From HLUCCA09 sp965277275 (GTDB lineage Bacteria > Pseudomonadota > Alphaproteobacteria > Rhodobacterales > Rhodobacteraceae): a stretch of 64,000 nt of DNA. Both the position numbers and the translations under genes were made by a program. The notes beneath the pieces were generated by a model. It was not told where the DNA came from and searched no databases. It was given only the letters and a program-made list of their open reading frames with translations. The stretch covers positions 2,046,001 through 2,110,000 of the forward strand of contig CBDICG010000002.1 in assembly GCA_965277275.1 (NCBI GenBank). The letters run 5' to 3'. Positions 1-9,840 of this stretch are shown one piece after another (the stretch's first letter is position 1; every line of letters starts with the position of its first letter).

Positions 1-747
1 GATGATCGAGGCAAGGGGCTCGGGTACGCCGTCGAGGTTCAGCGGCTGTCCCTTGATCGTCAGCATCTCCATCGGGTTGGCGCCAAGATTCGGCTTGGCC
101 CCCCGGAATGCCGCCAGCAGCAGCGCCCCGAGCGAGTAGAGGTCGGAGCGCGCGTCGGTGTTGCCGTTGAGCTGTTCGGGCGCGGCATACGCGTATTTCC
201 CGGCAAACTCGTTGCCGACGATGGTCTGCGCGCCCGGGTTGGTATCCTTTGCGATCCCGAAGTCGATGATGACGGGATCGGAAGGCAGGTCGTTGCGCAG
301 CATGATGTTGTCGGGCGAGAGATCCCGGTGGACGATGTTGTGCCCGTGCGCCACCACGAGGCCCTCGGCCACACGCTGCCCGATCACCATCAGATCGTCG
401 GCAGACATCCCGCCATTGGAGGCCATCTTGTCGAGCCGCGTGCCATCGACGAAATCCATCGCGAGATAGACAACGCCATCGGGCATGCGCTGGGTGTCGT
501 AGTAGCGCACGACGGCGTCGTGGCGGATGTCGCGAATCTCTTCCTCACGCGTCATCAGGACGAGGAAGTCCTCGTTCTGTGCGTATTCTGATCGCAACGC
601 CTTAACGGCAATGACACGGCCCGAGATCTCGGACCGTGCCTTGTAGACTTCTGAGGTGCCCCCGCGCCCTAGGATCGACTCGATCCGGTAGGTGTTGTTC
701 AGCAGATCGCCGGGTTGAAAGATGTCACCTGGTTGCGACCCGCTCAT
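1..747 (-). CDS. Serine/threonine protein kinase, N-terminal part (runs off the left edge)
   Basis: The 249 visible residues form a Hanks-type Ser/Thr kinase domain. The glycine-rich loop GRGGTSEV is near residue 28, the ATP-binding lysine is K49 (AVKALR), the catalytic loop HRDLSPDN is at 140-147, DFG is at 162-164 and APE is near 189-191. All key catalytic residues are present, so it should be active. The start is the ATG at 747, 43 bases after the stop of the OmpA-like gene, with which it probably forms a leftward operon. The C-terminal part lies outside the window, so a membrane segment or extracytoplasmic sensor cannot be judged. By context it may phosphorylate components of the envelope locus to its right; that is inference. 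Confidence 0.93.
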   Translation of the reverse strand, partial: MSGSQPGDIFQPGDLLNNTYRIESILGRGGTSEVYKARSEISGRVIAVKALRSEYAQNEDFLVLMTREEEIRDIRHDAVVRYYDTQRMPDGVVYLAMDFVDGTRLDKMASNGGMSADDLMVIGQRVAEGLVVAHGHNIVHRDLSPDNIMLRNDLPSDPVIIDFGIAKDTNPGAQTIVGNEFAGKYAYAAPEQLNGNTDARSDLYSLGALLLAAFRGAKPNLGANPMEMLTIKGQPLNLDGVPEPLASII

Positions 748-790
748 GGGCACTCCTGTCTTGTACTATCGTCAGCCTTGCCACGCGGTG

Positions 791-1384
791 TCAGCTGAGC
801 GCCTGGAATTCAACGCGGCGCTGGGCGTCTGCGTTCGGGTCTTGGCCGTCGAGCGGGTAGGATTCACCCACACCCACGGCTTCCAGGCGATCTTCTGCGA
901 TCCCGCAGTCGCCCACAAGGTGGCGCTTCACTTCCTGTGCGCGCAGAAGCGACAGGGACTCATTGTAGCTTGCCGAGCCGGAGGCGTCGGTGTGGCCGAC
1001 GATGCGGAAGGCGCCCTCGTCCATCGCGGCGATCACTTCGCACAGCGTGTTGAGCTTCGGCTTCTGATCCGAGCGTAGCGCTGAGCTGTCGAAATCGAAT
1101 GTGATCTGGATCGCGACCTGATCCTCGGGTGCGATCTCGATGTAGCTGTCATCCGCGGCCACGGTCGTGACGGCGGCTTCTGTCGTGGTATCATCGGTCG
1201 CCGCAACGGCTGCGTCGCCGCTTGTGGTCGGTGCGATGGTCAGGCCGCGGGTACGCTGGTTGTTGAAGCGTTCCTGCAGCTCTTCCGCGCTCAGATCACT
1301 TGCGTCGGTGGTCTGTGCAAGGCCGACGCCGGAGGTGGCGACCAGCGCGGAGACGGCGAATAAGCAGAGTGTCTTGCGTAGCAT
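791..1384 (-). CDS. OmpA-family peptidoglycan-binding protein
   Basis: This 197-aa protein starts with a signal peptide (about residues 1-23, ending near GLAQ). A low-complexity Ala/Thr linker follows, then a C-terminal OmpA-like domain. The domain shows the family hallmarks GHTDASG, a following NxxLSxxRA-type helix (NESLSLLRAQEVKRHL) and a final AQRRVEF, which together bind the diaminopimelate side chain of peptidoglycan. No N-terminal beta barrel is present, so it is a periplasmic or outer-membrane-associated wall anchor rather than a porin. It lies directly upstream of the kinase gene on the same strand. The 253-bp gap to the divergent peptidase gene should hold its promoter. Confidence 0.9.
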   Translation of the reverse strand: MLRKTLCLFAVSALVATSGVGLAQTTDASDLSAEELQERFNNQRTRGLTIAPTTSGDAAVAATDDTTTEAAVTTVAADDSYIEIAPEDQVAIQITFDFDSSALRSDQKPKLNTLCEVIAAMDEGAFRIVGHTDASGSASYNESLSLLRAQEVKRHLVGDCGIAEDRLEAVGVGESYPLDGQDPNADAQRRVEFQALS

Positions 1385-1637
1385 GTTGAAACCCTCGAAA
1401 AACTGATGACCCCCATGTACACCTCAGCCCCTTTTGTGACAACGGGCATACGGGGTTAGGGCACCCACTTTGCTGTGGGGTACACCCTAGGTTTAAGCCT
1501 GTATGTGCCCGATTTCGGGCAAAGCCATCGAATGTTTATGGCGATACGGGCCCGCTGGCGCCTGTGACCACGTTGACTTGCGCGCTGGCCTCGCCTTTAG
1601 TCGCGCTCATCGCGGATGATGTGAGATTTGTGAGTGA
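1385..1637. promoter_or_regulatory. Divergent intergenic region between the OmpA-like and peptidase genes
   Basis: This 253-bp stretch separates two divergently transcribed genes and must carry promoters for the OmpA-kinase pair (leftward) and the peptidase-methyltransferase group (rightward). I cannot assign -35/-10 boxes with confidence, and the ribosome binding site before the peptidase start is weak. Confidence 0.35.
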
Positions 1638-2543
1638 ATGGAAAATCGTCTGATCCCAGCCATCATCGGGGTGATCGTCGCGATCCTGATCGGTCTTGGG
1701 ATCCTTGTCTACTTTCTGCTCAACCCGCCGGATCCCTTCGCCGCCGATTTCGGTGAGAACACGGCCGATTTCGACGATTCGCCACTCTTCGAAGAGATGG
1801 ACGGACCCGCCGTCGACAGTGGCGCGCGGATCGAGATCGAGAAGCTGCGCCGCCAGATCGAAACGCTGAACCAGCGGATCGAAGACCTGAACGGCAAGAT
1901 CGTCGCCGTTGAGGACGCGCAAGCGGCGGCCACCGCGGCGCCTCAGCAGCCGGCGGACCCGTTCTCTTCCATCCAGAATACCGGGCCCAACGAGATCCTC
2001 GATGCGTATGCGCAGGTCGTGCTGATCGCGAACCGCCGCGAGGTCAACGGCGATCTGCGGATCGCATCGCCGACCTATCTTGTCAGCGTTTTTGGCCCAC
2101 CGCGCGAAAACCTGACCGACGATTGCCAGTCTCTCACCAATCCGCGCCTGAAGAGTAAACTGAAGCTCGAGCGGGTCGGCCCGATCCGGGTGCAGATGCT
2201 GGAGCCGGCGGTCGAATCCCTGCGGCGTGTCTTCGAACGTATCGAGCTCGCCGATCCGGATCTCTACGCCCGGATCAACACGGCGGGCGCGCTCTGCGTG
2301 CGCCGCATCCGGGGCTCGACGCGGGTGTCGACCCATGCGTTCGGCCTGTCGCTTGACCTCAACATCGACGGGCGCCTCGATCAGCTCGGCGACGGCCGGA
2401 CCCAGCTTGGCCTGACGATCCTCGCGGACTTTTTCCGCGAAGAGGGGTGGTTCTGGGGCGCAAGCTTCGGTCGGGAAGACAGCATGCACTTCGAGGTTTC
2501 GCGCGATCTCGTCGAACAATGGATCGAAGAAGGCAAGCTGTGA
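1638..2543 (+). CDS. Membrane-anchored M15-type peptidase (D-Ala-D-Ala carboxypeptidase-like)
   Basis: This 301-aa protein has one N-terminal transmembrane helix (about residues 6-28), a short coiled coil (about 62-95) and a C-terminal zinc peptidase domain. The M15 signature SxHxxGxxxD appears as STHAFGLSLD (H233, D240), and the third zinc ligand is H284 in SMHFE, after the usual Trp-rich stretch GWFWG. Family members cleave peptide stems of peptidoglycan (VanY/DacB-type carboxypeptidases or endolysin-like endopeptidases). The topology places the domain in the periplasm. It opens a rightward gene group in a locus rich in wall-binding modules, so wall remodelling to make room for an envelope complex is a reasonable inference. 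Confidence 0.85.
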   Translation: MENRLIPAIIGVIVAILIGLGILVYFLLNPPDPFAADFGENTADFDDSPLFEEMDGPAVDSGARIEIEKLRRQIETLNQRIEDLNGKIVAVEDAQAAATAAPQQPADPFSSIQNTGPNEILDAYAQVVLIANRREVNGDLRIASPTYLVSVFGPPRENLTDDCQSLTNPRLKSKLKLERVGPIRVQMLEPAVESLRRVFERIELADPDLYARINTAGALCVRRIRGSTRVSTHAFGLSLDLNIDGRLDQLGDGRTQLGLTILADFFREEGWFWGASFGREDSMHFEVSRDLVEQWIEEGKL

Positions 2544-2569
2544 GACCGCGGCACCCTAGTCCAAGGACC

Positions 2570-3667
2570 ATGGCTCACGAAGTGAGGACGCTGGCAGCGG
2601 CGCAGGAGATCGAAACCGAGCTCGAACGCAGATGTGCGGCCCTCGCGCCGGTGCTGGCCAGTCCGGCCCATGCGCGAGACCCTGATGTCGTGCGCGCGCT
2701 TTGGAACGAGATCAATGAGCTTCGGCCGGCGTTGAGCGATGTGTTGCAGCAGATGCGGCAGCGTGGCGGAACCCCGAAGGAACGCAAGCGACACAAGAAC
2801 TCGGCCGAATGGCGAGCCTACCGCGGCACGCGCAAGGCTGTGCAGGAGCGGCTGAAGGCGTGGAGCGATGTCTCCGACATGGTTGCGCGCCATATCCACG
2901 AGGAGCCGGTTCGCCTGATCCCAAAGGAAATTCCCCCCATCGGCGACCCGCTGCTCGAGTTTCTCGCGGCCACCCTGCATCGGGTCTCCAGCCCGAGCGA
3001 GCAAAGCGACGACGGTTTCACACACGGTGCCTACGCCGATATCGCCATGCCGCCGCTGAAGTTCGAAGCGCTGATCCATGCCGCCTACCGGCTCGCGCTG
3101 GCGCGCGGCGAGCCGTCGCAGATGCGGTTCGCCGATATTGGCTGCGGAGGTGGCGTCAAGCTTGTGATGGCGCGCCGCTTCTTCGGCAAGTGCACCGGCG
3201 TCGAATATGACGCCGCCTATGTGCGGGATGGCCAGGAGTTCCTCGCAAAGGTCGGGCTGAAGGACATCGAGATCGAGCAAGGCGATGCGCTGACCTATGA
3301 AGATTACGGCAAGTTCGATCTGATCTACTTTTATCGTCCGATGCGCTCGGACGAGGCTCTTGAGCAAATGGAGCAGCGCATCGTCGATCAGGCCAAACCG
3401 GGCACGCTTGTGCTCGCCCCTTATGATCACTTCCTGAAGCCACGCCGGGTTTCCGGGTTTGCGCGAATCTCAAGCTCGCTTGACACATGCAGCGAGCTGG
3501 TGCCGCCGATCTACGCAACAGGGATCACGCAGGAGGAGGCGGATCTCTGGCGGCGGGACGCGGAGCTGACAGATACCCGGCGTATTCCCGATGCGAGGAC
3601 CTACGGGTTTAAGCCGGGGTTCTGGACCCCACTGTTGGAAGCAAGCCGCTACGGGCTTTATTCCTGA
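2570..3667 (+). CDS. Class I SAM-dependent methyltransferase
   Basis: This 365-aa cytosolic protein has a helical N-terminal half (about 1-180) and a C-terminal Rossmann-type methyltransferase domain. Motif I is ADIGCGGGVKLV, followed by the acidic strand end GVEYD and motif IV-like FDLIYFYRPM. The reading frame is open further upstream, but the ATG at 2570 is preferred because it lies 26 bases after the peptidase stop and has an AAGGA just upstream, although the spacing is short. The substrate is not evident. The aspartate-free DPPY-like position (FYRP) argues against a DNA adenine methyltransferase. It is probably co-transcribed with the peptidase. Confidence 0.8.
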   Translation: MAHEVRTLAAAQEIETELERRCAALAPVLASPAHARDPDVVRALWNEINELRPALSDVLQQMRQRGGTPKERKRHKNSAEWRAYRGTRKAVQERLKAWSDVSDMVARHIHEEPVRLIPKEIPPIGDPLLEFLAATLHRVSSPSEQSDDGFTHGAYADIAMPPLKFEALIHAAYRLALARGEPSQMRFADIGCGGGVKLVMARRFFGKCTGVEYDAAYVRDGQEFLAKVGLKDIEIEQGDALTYEDYGKFDLIYFYRPMRSDEALEQMEQRIVDQAKPGTLVLAPYDHFLKPRRVSGFARISSSLDTCSELVPPIYATGITQEEADLWRRDAELTDTRRIPDARTYGFKPGFWTPLLEASRYGLYS

Positions 3668-3732
3668 CAGGGCAGGTAGGCGAAGCGCGTTGACACCGTT
3701 ACGCTCGCCCCTCAATTCGCAACGGAGTTTCC

Positions 3733-4059
3733 ATGGCACCTCCTCCCCGGAAGGCCAAAGGCCTATCATGGCAGCAGATCTATGGGATGTCTGCTCCGAG
3801 CGAGCGTGAAAAGAAAGGCCCCGGCCGCGTGCAGATCCTCAAGCTGAAAGAAGCGGCGATCAAGGCGATGATCGTGCTCATTCCGACCTACACCATGGCC
3901 TTCCTGACCGAGAAGATGGTGTGGGTGGTGCCGACATTGGCCGCTGCGGGCTTTTTTGCCGGTACGATTTCCTTTGCCCAGGAGGAAAGTACGACCAGGC
4001 GACTCGAAGACGACCTGGATGTCGACAGCGGCACGCTGGATGAGGACGCAGACGGCTAA
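3733..4059 (+). CDS. Small membrane protein of unknown function
   Basis: This protein has 108 residues. A basic N-terminus with a lysine-rich helix is followed by one or two hydrophobic segments (about 46-60 and 65-82) and an acidic tail (EDDLDVDSGTLDEDADG). It lies between the methyltransferase and the large 864-aa gene, on the same strand. I do not recognise a family. The charge pattern suggests a cytoplasmic N-terminus and an inner-membrane hairpin. It may be a membrane adaptor of the locus, but nothing in the sequence proves that. Confidence 0.6.
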   Translation: MAPPPRKAKGLSWQQIYGMSAPSEREKKGPGRVQILKLKEAAIKAMIVLIPTYTMAFLTEKMVWVVPTLAAAGFFAGTISFAQEESTTRRLEDDLDVDSGTLDEDADG

Positions 4060-4214
4060 AACCGCTTCTGAAGCCCCGCATAAACCCTTGTTGTATTGAC
4101 CCGGCAGGCCCTGTCAGGGACCGTTTGCGCGCCGCGTCCTATCGCTCGTCACGTTGCGATAGCCCCTTCCTCGGCGGTGAACGACCATGTGTGTAACTGT
4201 ACCCAGAGGGTGTG

Positions 4215-6809
4215 ATGGGCAAAAAACAAGCCAAACTTCTGTTGTGGGCTTCCGCGGAGCTGACGGCGGATCAGGAGAAATTCCTGTCCCGCTATCTCAG
4301 TGGCGGCCATACGAAAAAGACAAAGGCCCTCCGACAGGAAACCGCCGATTATCATGATAGCGTCGTCGAAAAGCTCAGCCTGCTCGATGAGATCTACAGC
4401 ACCATGTCGCCCATCACGAGTGACGAGCAGAAGCGGACGGTCGATGATCTGAAGCTCAAGCGCGGCGCGATCCTGAACGGGATCGGGATCTCCGCCAAGA
4501 GCACGCGCGACGCGCACGAGAAGCTCAAGGCGGCGGATACCCAGCTCACCAACCTGTTGAACGAGGCGCAGGGCAAGGCCGACAAGTTCCACACGGTCGA
4601 TGGAACGGAGCGCGACGCACAGGAAGCCATCGACAAGCTCAAGAGCGCGGGCAAGAGCAAGCTCAACGACCAGTTTGCCCTGTGGAACGCGCCCAAAAAC
4701 GACTTGTTGAAGATGATGCGCGAAAGTGGCCTGACCACCGGCCTCGACCTGCCCGCCAACGCCAATCTCGATCCTGTCTGGCGGACGCTGCGCGACGAGA
4801 TCGTCGCGGCGCCGACGGACCCGGGCGCCGAAATCGACGCTGTGAAGACCGAGATCGACGGCGTTGTGGGGCGTATGGTCAAGGCGACCGCATCCGCGAT
4901 CAAGGCGCTCGATACCTACAAGGCGGAAGGCTTTCAGCAAACGGTCGTGAATTCACGCCTCCTGATGGGGATCGACGCCAAGCTCGCCGAGCTAGCCACC
5001 CTCCGGGAGAAGGCAGACCGCTGGGACATGCCCGATCGCAAGAGCTACGCCGCCGAAGCGAAGGTCTTCGAGACGCGGCGCGACACGATCTTCTCGGACA
5101 AGACCAAGCCGGAGGATGCCGAGGGTGCCGCCGGCACGTTGAGTGACGACATTGGCAAGCTGATCACCCTTGTCGACAACAAGCTCAACGAGGCCGAGAG
5201 CGCCTTCAACGATGAGCAGGCGAAGTACCTTGAGGTCCACAAGGGCCTCGCGGCACGGATAAAGAGCCTTACCAAGAAGCAGATCCCCGACGATCAGCGC
5301 ACACCCGTGGATACGTTCCTGGCAGCCACCAAGGATTCGATCGACAAGGTCGGCGGCTCAAATGCCGGGGCGCTGAAGGCGGCAAAGCTGATGCTCACGG
5401 AAGCGCTGGCAATGGTGAAGCAGGCCGAGGAGATCGGCCCCCTCAACGAAGCGGTCAAGGAAAACATCACGAACGCCAAGGACACCCTGAAGCCGCTGAT
5501 GAAGAAGAAGTCCTCTGTCATCAAAGGGGCCACCGAGCTCGACGGCAAGGTCACGAAATTCGCGGAGGAATGGCTGAAGAAGGCGCCGGACGTGGCGCTC
5601 AGGGAATCGCGCGATCTGTCGTCGAAGGCAGTGGATCTGGAATCGCAGAACACGACGCTGTTGCGTCTGCGCGCGATGATGGACCTCAAGATCAAGGAGG
5701 TCGAGACGAAGTACACGACCTTCAACGACACCTTCAAGGATATGCTCAAGTGGATGAAAGCGGACAAGGTCCGCGATTACCGCGGGTCCATCCGCAGTGA
5801 CATCGACGGTGTGAAGACGTGGAACAGCACCAAGCTCGACATCGGATTCTACTCTACGATCTCATCTCGGATCGACAGCATTTCCAAGACCCTCGACACG
5901 CAGATCGCCGATATGACCGAAGCGATGAAATCCTCTCCCGAGGATCTCTCGAAGGCCGTCGAGGACGCAAAGGACGCCTACGAAAAGGAGCTCTTCGGAC
6001 TGAAGCTGGAGGCGGGCGCGGGCCAGATCGACCAGAAAGCTGTCGACGAGGCGAAGGCCCAGTACGACGAGGCCCTGCGCAAGAACAGCGTGCACACCTC
6101 GCTTTCGGCGGATCTGCTCGGAGAGGAGGAGCAGGAGCGTCGCAACATCGCCGACCGCGAGAAATTCCTCAAGGACGGCAAGCAGTGGGTGAAGGACACC
6201 CAGTCTGCCGTCAAGAAGGCCAAGAGCTCCGAACCCCTGCAGCAGCACAAGGAAGAGGTGGAACGCCAGATCACCCGGCTAGAGGCGACCCTGAAGGCTG
6301 CCGACAATGACAAGAAGGGCTCTACCGGCACACGCGGCCTGTCGGAGTTGATTGAGGTGCGCGGCGCTGTCGAACGGATCAAGCAGCGCGGCAAGGCGAT
6401 GTCGTCCAAGAAGCTGGGCGATATCCCGGACGAATGGCGCAAGGGGATCAGCGCATTCGCGACCAGCAAGAACGCCCTCGTCACCGCTGTCGGGAAGTTC
6501 GAGCAGGATCAGCGCCAGACCAACAAGGCCACCAAGCAGATCCGCACGGTGCTGAACAAGGTGCAGGAGGGGCTGAAGGTCGATAGCCTGCTCGATCCCG
6601 CGAGCGACCTTGGCACGAGCGATGATCCCGCGGTGCGCAAGGCAGCGCGTGAGAAGGTGCTCAACGAGGTCCGCCGGATGAAGAAGCTCTTGCTGGACGA
6701 CCCCACCATGAAGACATGCGTCGCCAATCCGTTTGGCGTTGCGGGCTTCATCACCACCACCATTTACCGGCTCGAACAGATCGAGCTCGACGTCCTGCGC
6801 GGCGTGTAA
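4215..6809 (+). CDS. Large, mostly helical protein of unknown function (864 aa)
   Basis: This 864-aa protein is rich in Lys, Asp, Glu and Ala, with long predicted helices and coiled-coil-like stretches throughout (for example about 30-140, 230-330 and 560-700). There is no signal peptide, transmembrane segment or recognisable enzyme motif. ATG 4215 is chosen over the in-frame GTG at 4212 because of an AGAGGG a few bases upstream. A gap of about 150 bp precedes it and contains the small palindrome CCCTGTCAGGG (4109-4119), so a promoter may lie there. Its stop is 10 bases before the next large gene, which indicates one operon. It could be a scaffold or a cytoplasmic effector, but I recognise no homologue. 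Confidence 0.75.
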   Translation: MGKKQAKLLLWASAELTADQEKFLSRYLSGGHTKKTKALRQETADYHDSVVEKLSLLDEIYSTMSPITSDEQKRTVDDLKLKRGAILNGIGISAKSTRDAHEKLKAADTQLTNLLNEAQGKADKFHTVDGTERDAQEAIDKLKSAGKSKLNDQFALWNAPKNDLLKMMRESGLTTGLDLPANANLDPVWRTLRDEIVAAPTDPGAEIDAVKTEIDGVVGRMVKATASAIKALDTYKAEGFQQTVVNSRLLMGIDAKLAELATLREKADRWDMPDRKSYAAEAKVFETRRDTIFSDKTKPEDAEGAAGTLSDDIGKLITLVDNKLNEAESAFNDEQAKYLEVHKGLAARIKSLTKKQIPDDQRTPVDTFLAATKDSIDKVGGSNAGALKAAKLMLTEALAMVKQAEEIGPLNEAVKENITNAKDTLKPLMKKKSSVIKGATELDGKVTKFAEEWLKKAPDVALRESRDLSSKAVDLESQNTTLLRLRAMMDLKIKEVETKYTTFNDTFKDMLKWMKADKVRDYRGSIRSDIDGVKTWNSTKLDIGFYSTISSRIDSISKTLDTQIADMTEAMKSSPEDLSKAVEDAKDAYEKELFGLKLEAGAGQIDQKAVDEAKAQYDEALRKNSVHTSLSADLLGEEEQERRNIADREKFLKDGKQWVKDTQSAVKKAKSSEPLQQHKEEVERQITRLEATLKAADNDKKGSTGTRGLSELIEVRGAVERIKQRGKAMSSKKLGDIPDEWRKGISAFATSKNALVTAVGKFEQDQRQTNKATKQIRTVLNKVQEGLKVDSLLDPASDLGTSDDPAVRKAAREKVLNEVRRMKKLLLDDPTMKTCVANPFGVAGFITTTIYRLEQIELDVLRGV

Positions 6810-6819
6810 GGAGCGAGAT

Positions 6820-9699
6820 ATGCCAAAGGATCAGGAACCCGTTGTCGACAAGGCCGTCAAGCGGCAGCTCGACTGGCTCGATGGGATCGCCGGCAAGGTG
6901 GCCGACTCCGCCACGCTCGAAGCGGATCTCAAGGAGCGCGAGATTGGAATGGCGATCATCGGATCGCTCGACGACAAGAAGGAAGTCATTCGCAACGTGA
7001 TGCTCTCGGCGGAGTTCAAGGTGTCCAGAGAAGGCGGCATCGGCACGAAGACGTTGAAGCTGCTCGATGAGGACGGTGACTACCGCAACGAGATCGACAC
7101 CCGGCATCACGGCCCGGACCTGATCGAGAAGAACGCTGTCGATCCGGCGCCCCTGCAACGCGCCTACGATCAGATCATGGCTGTCGAGATGGCGCTGAAA
7201 GACAACGAGTACTACAACCCGCCAAAGCCGGAATTCACCGAGATCCCGGAATACGATCTGAGCGCTCTGGAGGGCCCCGCGCTGACCAAGGCGCTCGACG
7301 ACATGGAGACGAAGCGCCTCGCGCGCGAGAAGGAGATGTCGGAATACGCGCTGGCGCAGGCCGTTGCGCAGGACAGGATCGCCGAGGATCTCTGGCACCC
7401 GCTGGTGCGCGAAGGCATCATCCCCGAAAACCTTGTCCCACAGAAGTACTCCTCGGTCGCGCAGCTCTTTGCGGCGGCTTCCGAGGAGTACGATGCACGC
7501 CTTCTCGAGCACTCCAAGGAGCTGACCGACAAGGACATCCTGAAGGAAAAGTTCGACCTTGGCTTCAAAATCGCCACGGCGACGCTGAAGCTCGCGGGGG
7601 CGGCCAACACGCTGGGCAGCGAGATCGGCACGGTCACCGGGAACACCGAAGTCGTGGCCAACACCGAGGCGGCGGCGGAGTTCTTCGGGCATTTCGAAAC
7701 CGCGCTCACCATTGGCGAAGGGCTCAGCACGGCTGCCCTGACCGACAAGGATTTCACGTCTGTCGGACAGACGATCGCCAATACCGTGTTCGATTCCATC
7801 GCCGGAGAGCTGAACCCCGAGGTGGCGCATGTCGTCGGCGCGTGCCTTTCGAACGGTGCACGCATGGTCAGCGTGTCCAAGATGGTCGCTGCCAAGCAGT
7901 ACGACGAGGCATTTGCAGAGCTTGTCGGAGGGATGGCGGACGAGCTGTCGAAGAATGATCCGGATGGATCGACCGGACTCATGAGCGCGATTGCCAAGCA
8001 GCTCACGCTGTCGCTCTCGTCGGTGGATGCGGCCAAGAAGATCCGCGCCGCGATCGAAGCCTCGTCGCCGCCTGATCCGAAGGCCGTCATGACCGCCCTC
8101 ATGGAGAGCGCCATCGCCGTCGGAAAGGATGCCGGTGCGGACGTGCCGACGCTCACACTCGACAGTTTCGAAGACGCGTTGAGCGGGCTCGAGGAAGGCA
8201 GTGAGGCACTGGAGAAGGCCCGAGCCGACCTGCTCAAGCAATACCAGCCCGGCAACATGGAAGACCTCCAGGACGAGATCGAGAAGCGCGAGAAGGAGGC
8301 TTCGATCCGTGCCGCCGAGCTTGCCAAGGCCTCTGCCGAGGAAAAGGCCAAGGTCGAGCAGGAGCAATTCGAGATCCTGATGCGCACGGGCCTTGCTGCA
8401 CCCGAGGACACCGAGGGCCAGCTGGATCTGGAGAAGTACCTGCGGTCGGAAAACATCGACACGATCCTCGCCATCCAGGCCAAGAACGATGCGACCTTCA
8501 AGATGTGCAAGACCATCGCCGAGAAGGGCGTGGGCTTCGTCGTCAAGCTCTTCCCGCCCGCGGCGGTGGCCGAAGCCGCGATGACGCTTGCGTTCACCAT
8601 CAAGGACGCGGTCGAAAAGGCCGAGCAGCTGATGATCTGGCGCGACAACGTCGAGGATGCGCTTGTTGCGCATTCCGCGGTCGCCGACGCGATGTTGAAT
8701 CGCAAGGGTTTGCAGACCAAGCAGACAACGCAGGCCGGCATCCAGGTGGCGCTCGACGCTGCAAAGGTGGTGGCCGAAGTGTTGGTGCTGACGCCCGCCG
8801 CCCCCGCCGGGCCGGTCGTGAAGGCGTCCGTTGCGACCATCGAGGCGACGATCGAGCTGACCGACCTGATCTATACCGAAAAGCAGCTCGCCGATGCCTG
8901 GAAGATCTACGAGCGCGCCAAGGATGACCCGGAGGATCGCTACCTCGCCCGCAAGGCGACGCGCGAGAACCCGACGCTCTCGAAATACGCGATGGCCTAC
9001 GCCTCGCTGAAGGGTGATCCGATCGCTGTCGAGGGGATGCGCCGCTGCGGCCTGTCGAAAATCACGCTCGCCAATCCGGACACAAACATCAACAAGGTCG
9101 TGACCTACCTCGAAACGAAGTATCCCGACGATCCGGTTCTCTTGCGGGCCGTACCGGTGCCGGACAAGTGGTATCCCGGCTCCATCGAGCTGACAGTGCG
9201 CTGCTGGATGACGTTCTACCACGCCGCGATCAGCGAAGAGGTGAAGCTCTCGTCCGAGGCCGATACCAGCGGGATCGCGGGCGCGATGGCCAAGGTCGAG
9301 GAAGAGAGCAAAACGTTTGACGCCGCCCTTGACCGGTGCGTGGACGAGGCCCGTTCGAAGACCCTCGCCGAGAGCGCAAACTCACCCGTCGAGCTGCTTC
9401 AGACAGAGTTTCAGCCGCTCGTGGCCGCCTGCCTGCGCCTGCAGGATCAGCTGGCCAAGTACACCCCGCGCGACACCGAGAACAACGCGGTGCACAAGTC
9501 GATGGCGAAGGTCGTCGACGCGCTCGCAGCGAAGTCCGAGCAGAAAGTGTCGAGCGTCAATCGCGTCCTGAAGGACAAGCCGTGGAAGAGCTTCTACAAG
9601 TCTGCGGAAGCGAGCCCCACGGAGCTTGCAGAAAAGATGATCAAGGACGGCAAGCTCTCGGATCCGAGCGACCCCAACAGCGATATCGAAGGAACCTAG
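6820..9699 (+). CDS. Large protein of unknown function with hydrophobic central segments (959 aa)
   Basis: This 959-aa protein starts at ATG 6820 behind a clear AAGGAG at 6808-6813, although the frame is open further upstream into the preceding gene. The first 500 residues are mixed and mainly helical. A charged coiled-coil-like stretch lies at about 475-540. Two hydrophobic or amphipathic segments follow (about 565-595, GVGFVVKLFPPAAVAEAAM, and 645-670, VVAEVLVLTPAAPAGPV). There is no signal peptide. The paired hydrophobic helices after a coiled coil resemble membrane-inserting regions of some secreted effectors or pore-formers, but that is only an impression. It is translationally close to the 864-aa gene and both precede the ExbB/ExbD genes, so the pair is probably cytoplasmic or membrane-linked machinery of the same system. 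Confidence 0.75.
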   Translation: MPKDQEPVVDKAVKRQLDWLDGIAGKVADSATLEADLKEREIGMAIIGSLDDKKEVIRNVMLSAEFKVSREGGIGTKTLKLLDEDGDYRNEIDTRHHGPDLIEKNAVDPAPLQRAYDQIMAVEMALKDNEYYNPPKPEFTEIPEYDLSALEGPALTKALDDMETKRLAREKEMSEYALAQAVAQDRIAEDLWHPLVREGIIPENLVPQKYSSVAQLFAAASEEYDARLLEHSKELTDKDILKEKFDLGFKIATATLKLAGAANTLGSEIGTVTGNTEVVANTEAAAEFFGHFETALTIGEGLSTAALTDKDFTSVGQTIANTVFDSIAGELNPEVAHVVGACLSNGARMVSVSKMVAAKQYDEAFAELVGGMADELSKNDPDGSTGLMSAIAKQLTLSLSSVDAAKKIRAAIEASSPPDPKAVMTALMESAIAVGKDAGADVPTLTLDSFEDALSGLEEGSEALEKARADLLKQYQPGNMEDLQDEIEKREKEASIRAAELAKASAEEKAKVEQEQFEILMRTGLAAPEDTEGQLDLEKYLRSENIDTILAIQAKNDATFKMCKTIAEKGVGFVVKLFPPAAVAEAAMTLAFTIKDAVEKAEQLMIWRDNVEDALVAHSAVADAMLNRKGLQTKQTTQAGIQVALDAAKVVAEVLVLTPAAPAGPVVKASVATIEATIELTDLIYTEKQLADAWKIYERAKDDPEDRYLARKATRENPTLSKYAMAYASLKGDPIAVEGMRRCGLSKITLANPDTNINKVVTYLETKYPDDPVLLRAVPVPDKWYPGSIELTVRCWMTFYHAAISEEVKLSSEADTSGIAGAMAKVEEESKTFDAALDRCVDEARSKTLAESANSPVELLQTEFQPLVAACLRLQDQLAKYTPRDTENNAVHKSMAKVVDALAAKSEQKVSSVNRVLKDKPWKSFYKSAEASPTELAEKMIKDGKLSDPSDPNSDIEGT

Positions 9700-9840
9700 A
9701 GAGCGGCGTGACCGGCTGATCCGGGGGTGGTGCGTGTCGCCGATCTATGTCGGGCGCGTTTACAAGAAAGGGGGTGCGCCGCGCGCGTGCCCCCTCTATC
9801 GTTTCCGACCAAGGACAATACCGCCAGAGGGAGGGACGAC

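Noticed and set aside
6751..9222. Long open frame antisense to the 959-aa gene (over 800 codons), and a second one at 7212-8840
   Set aside because: GC-rich codon bias keeps the antisense frames open. The plus-strand gene has a proper ribosome binding site, operon spacing and normal composition; the antisense products are Arg/Leu- or Ser-rich and have no recognisable family.
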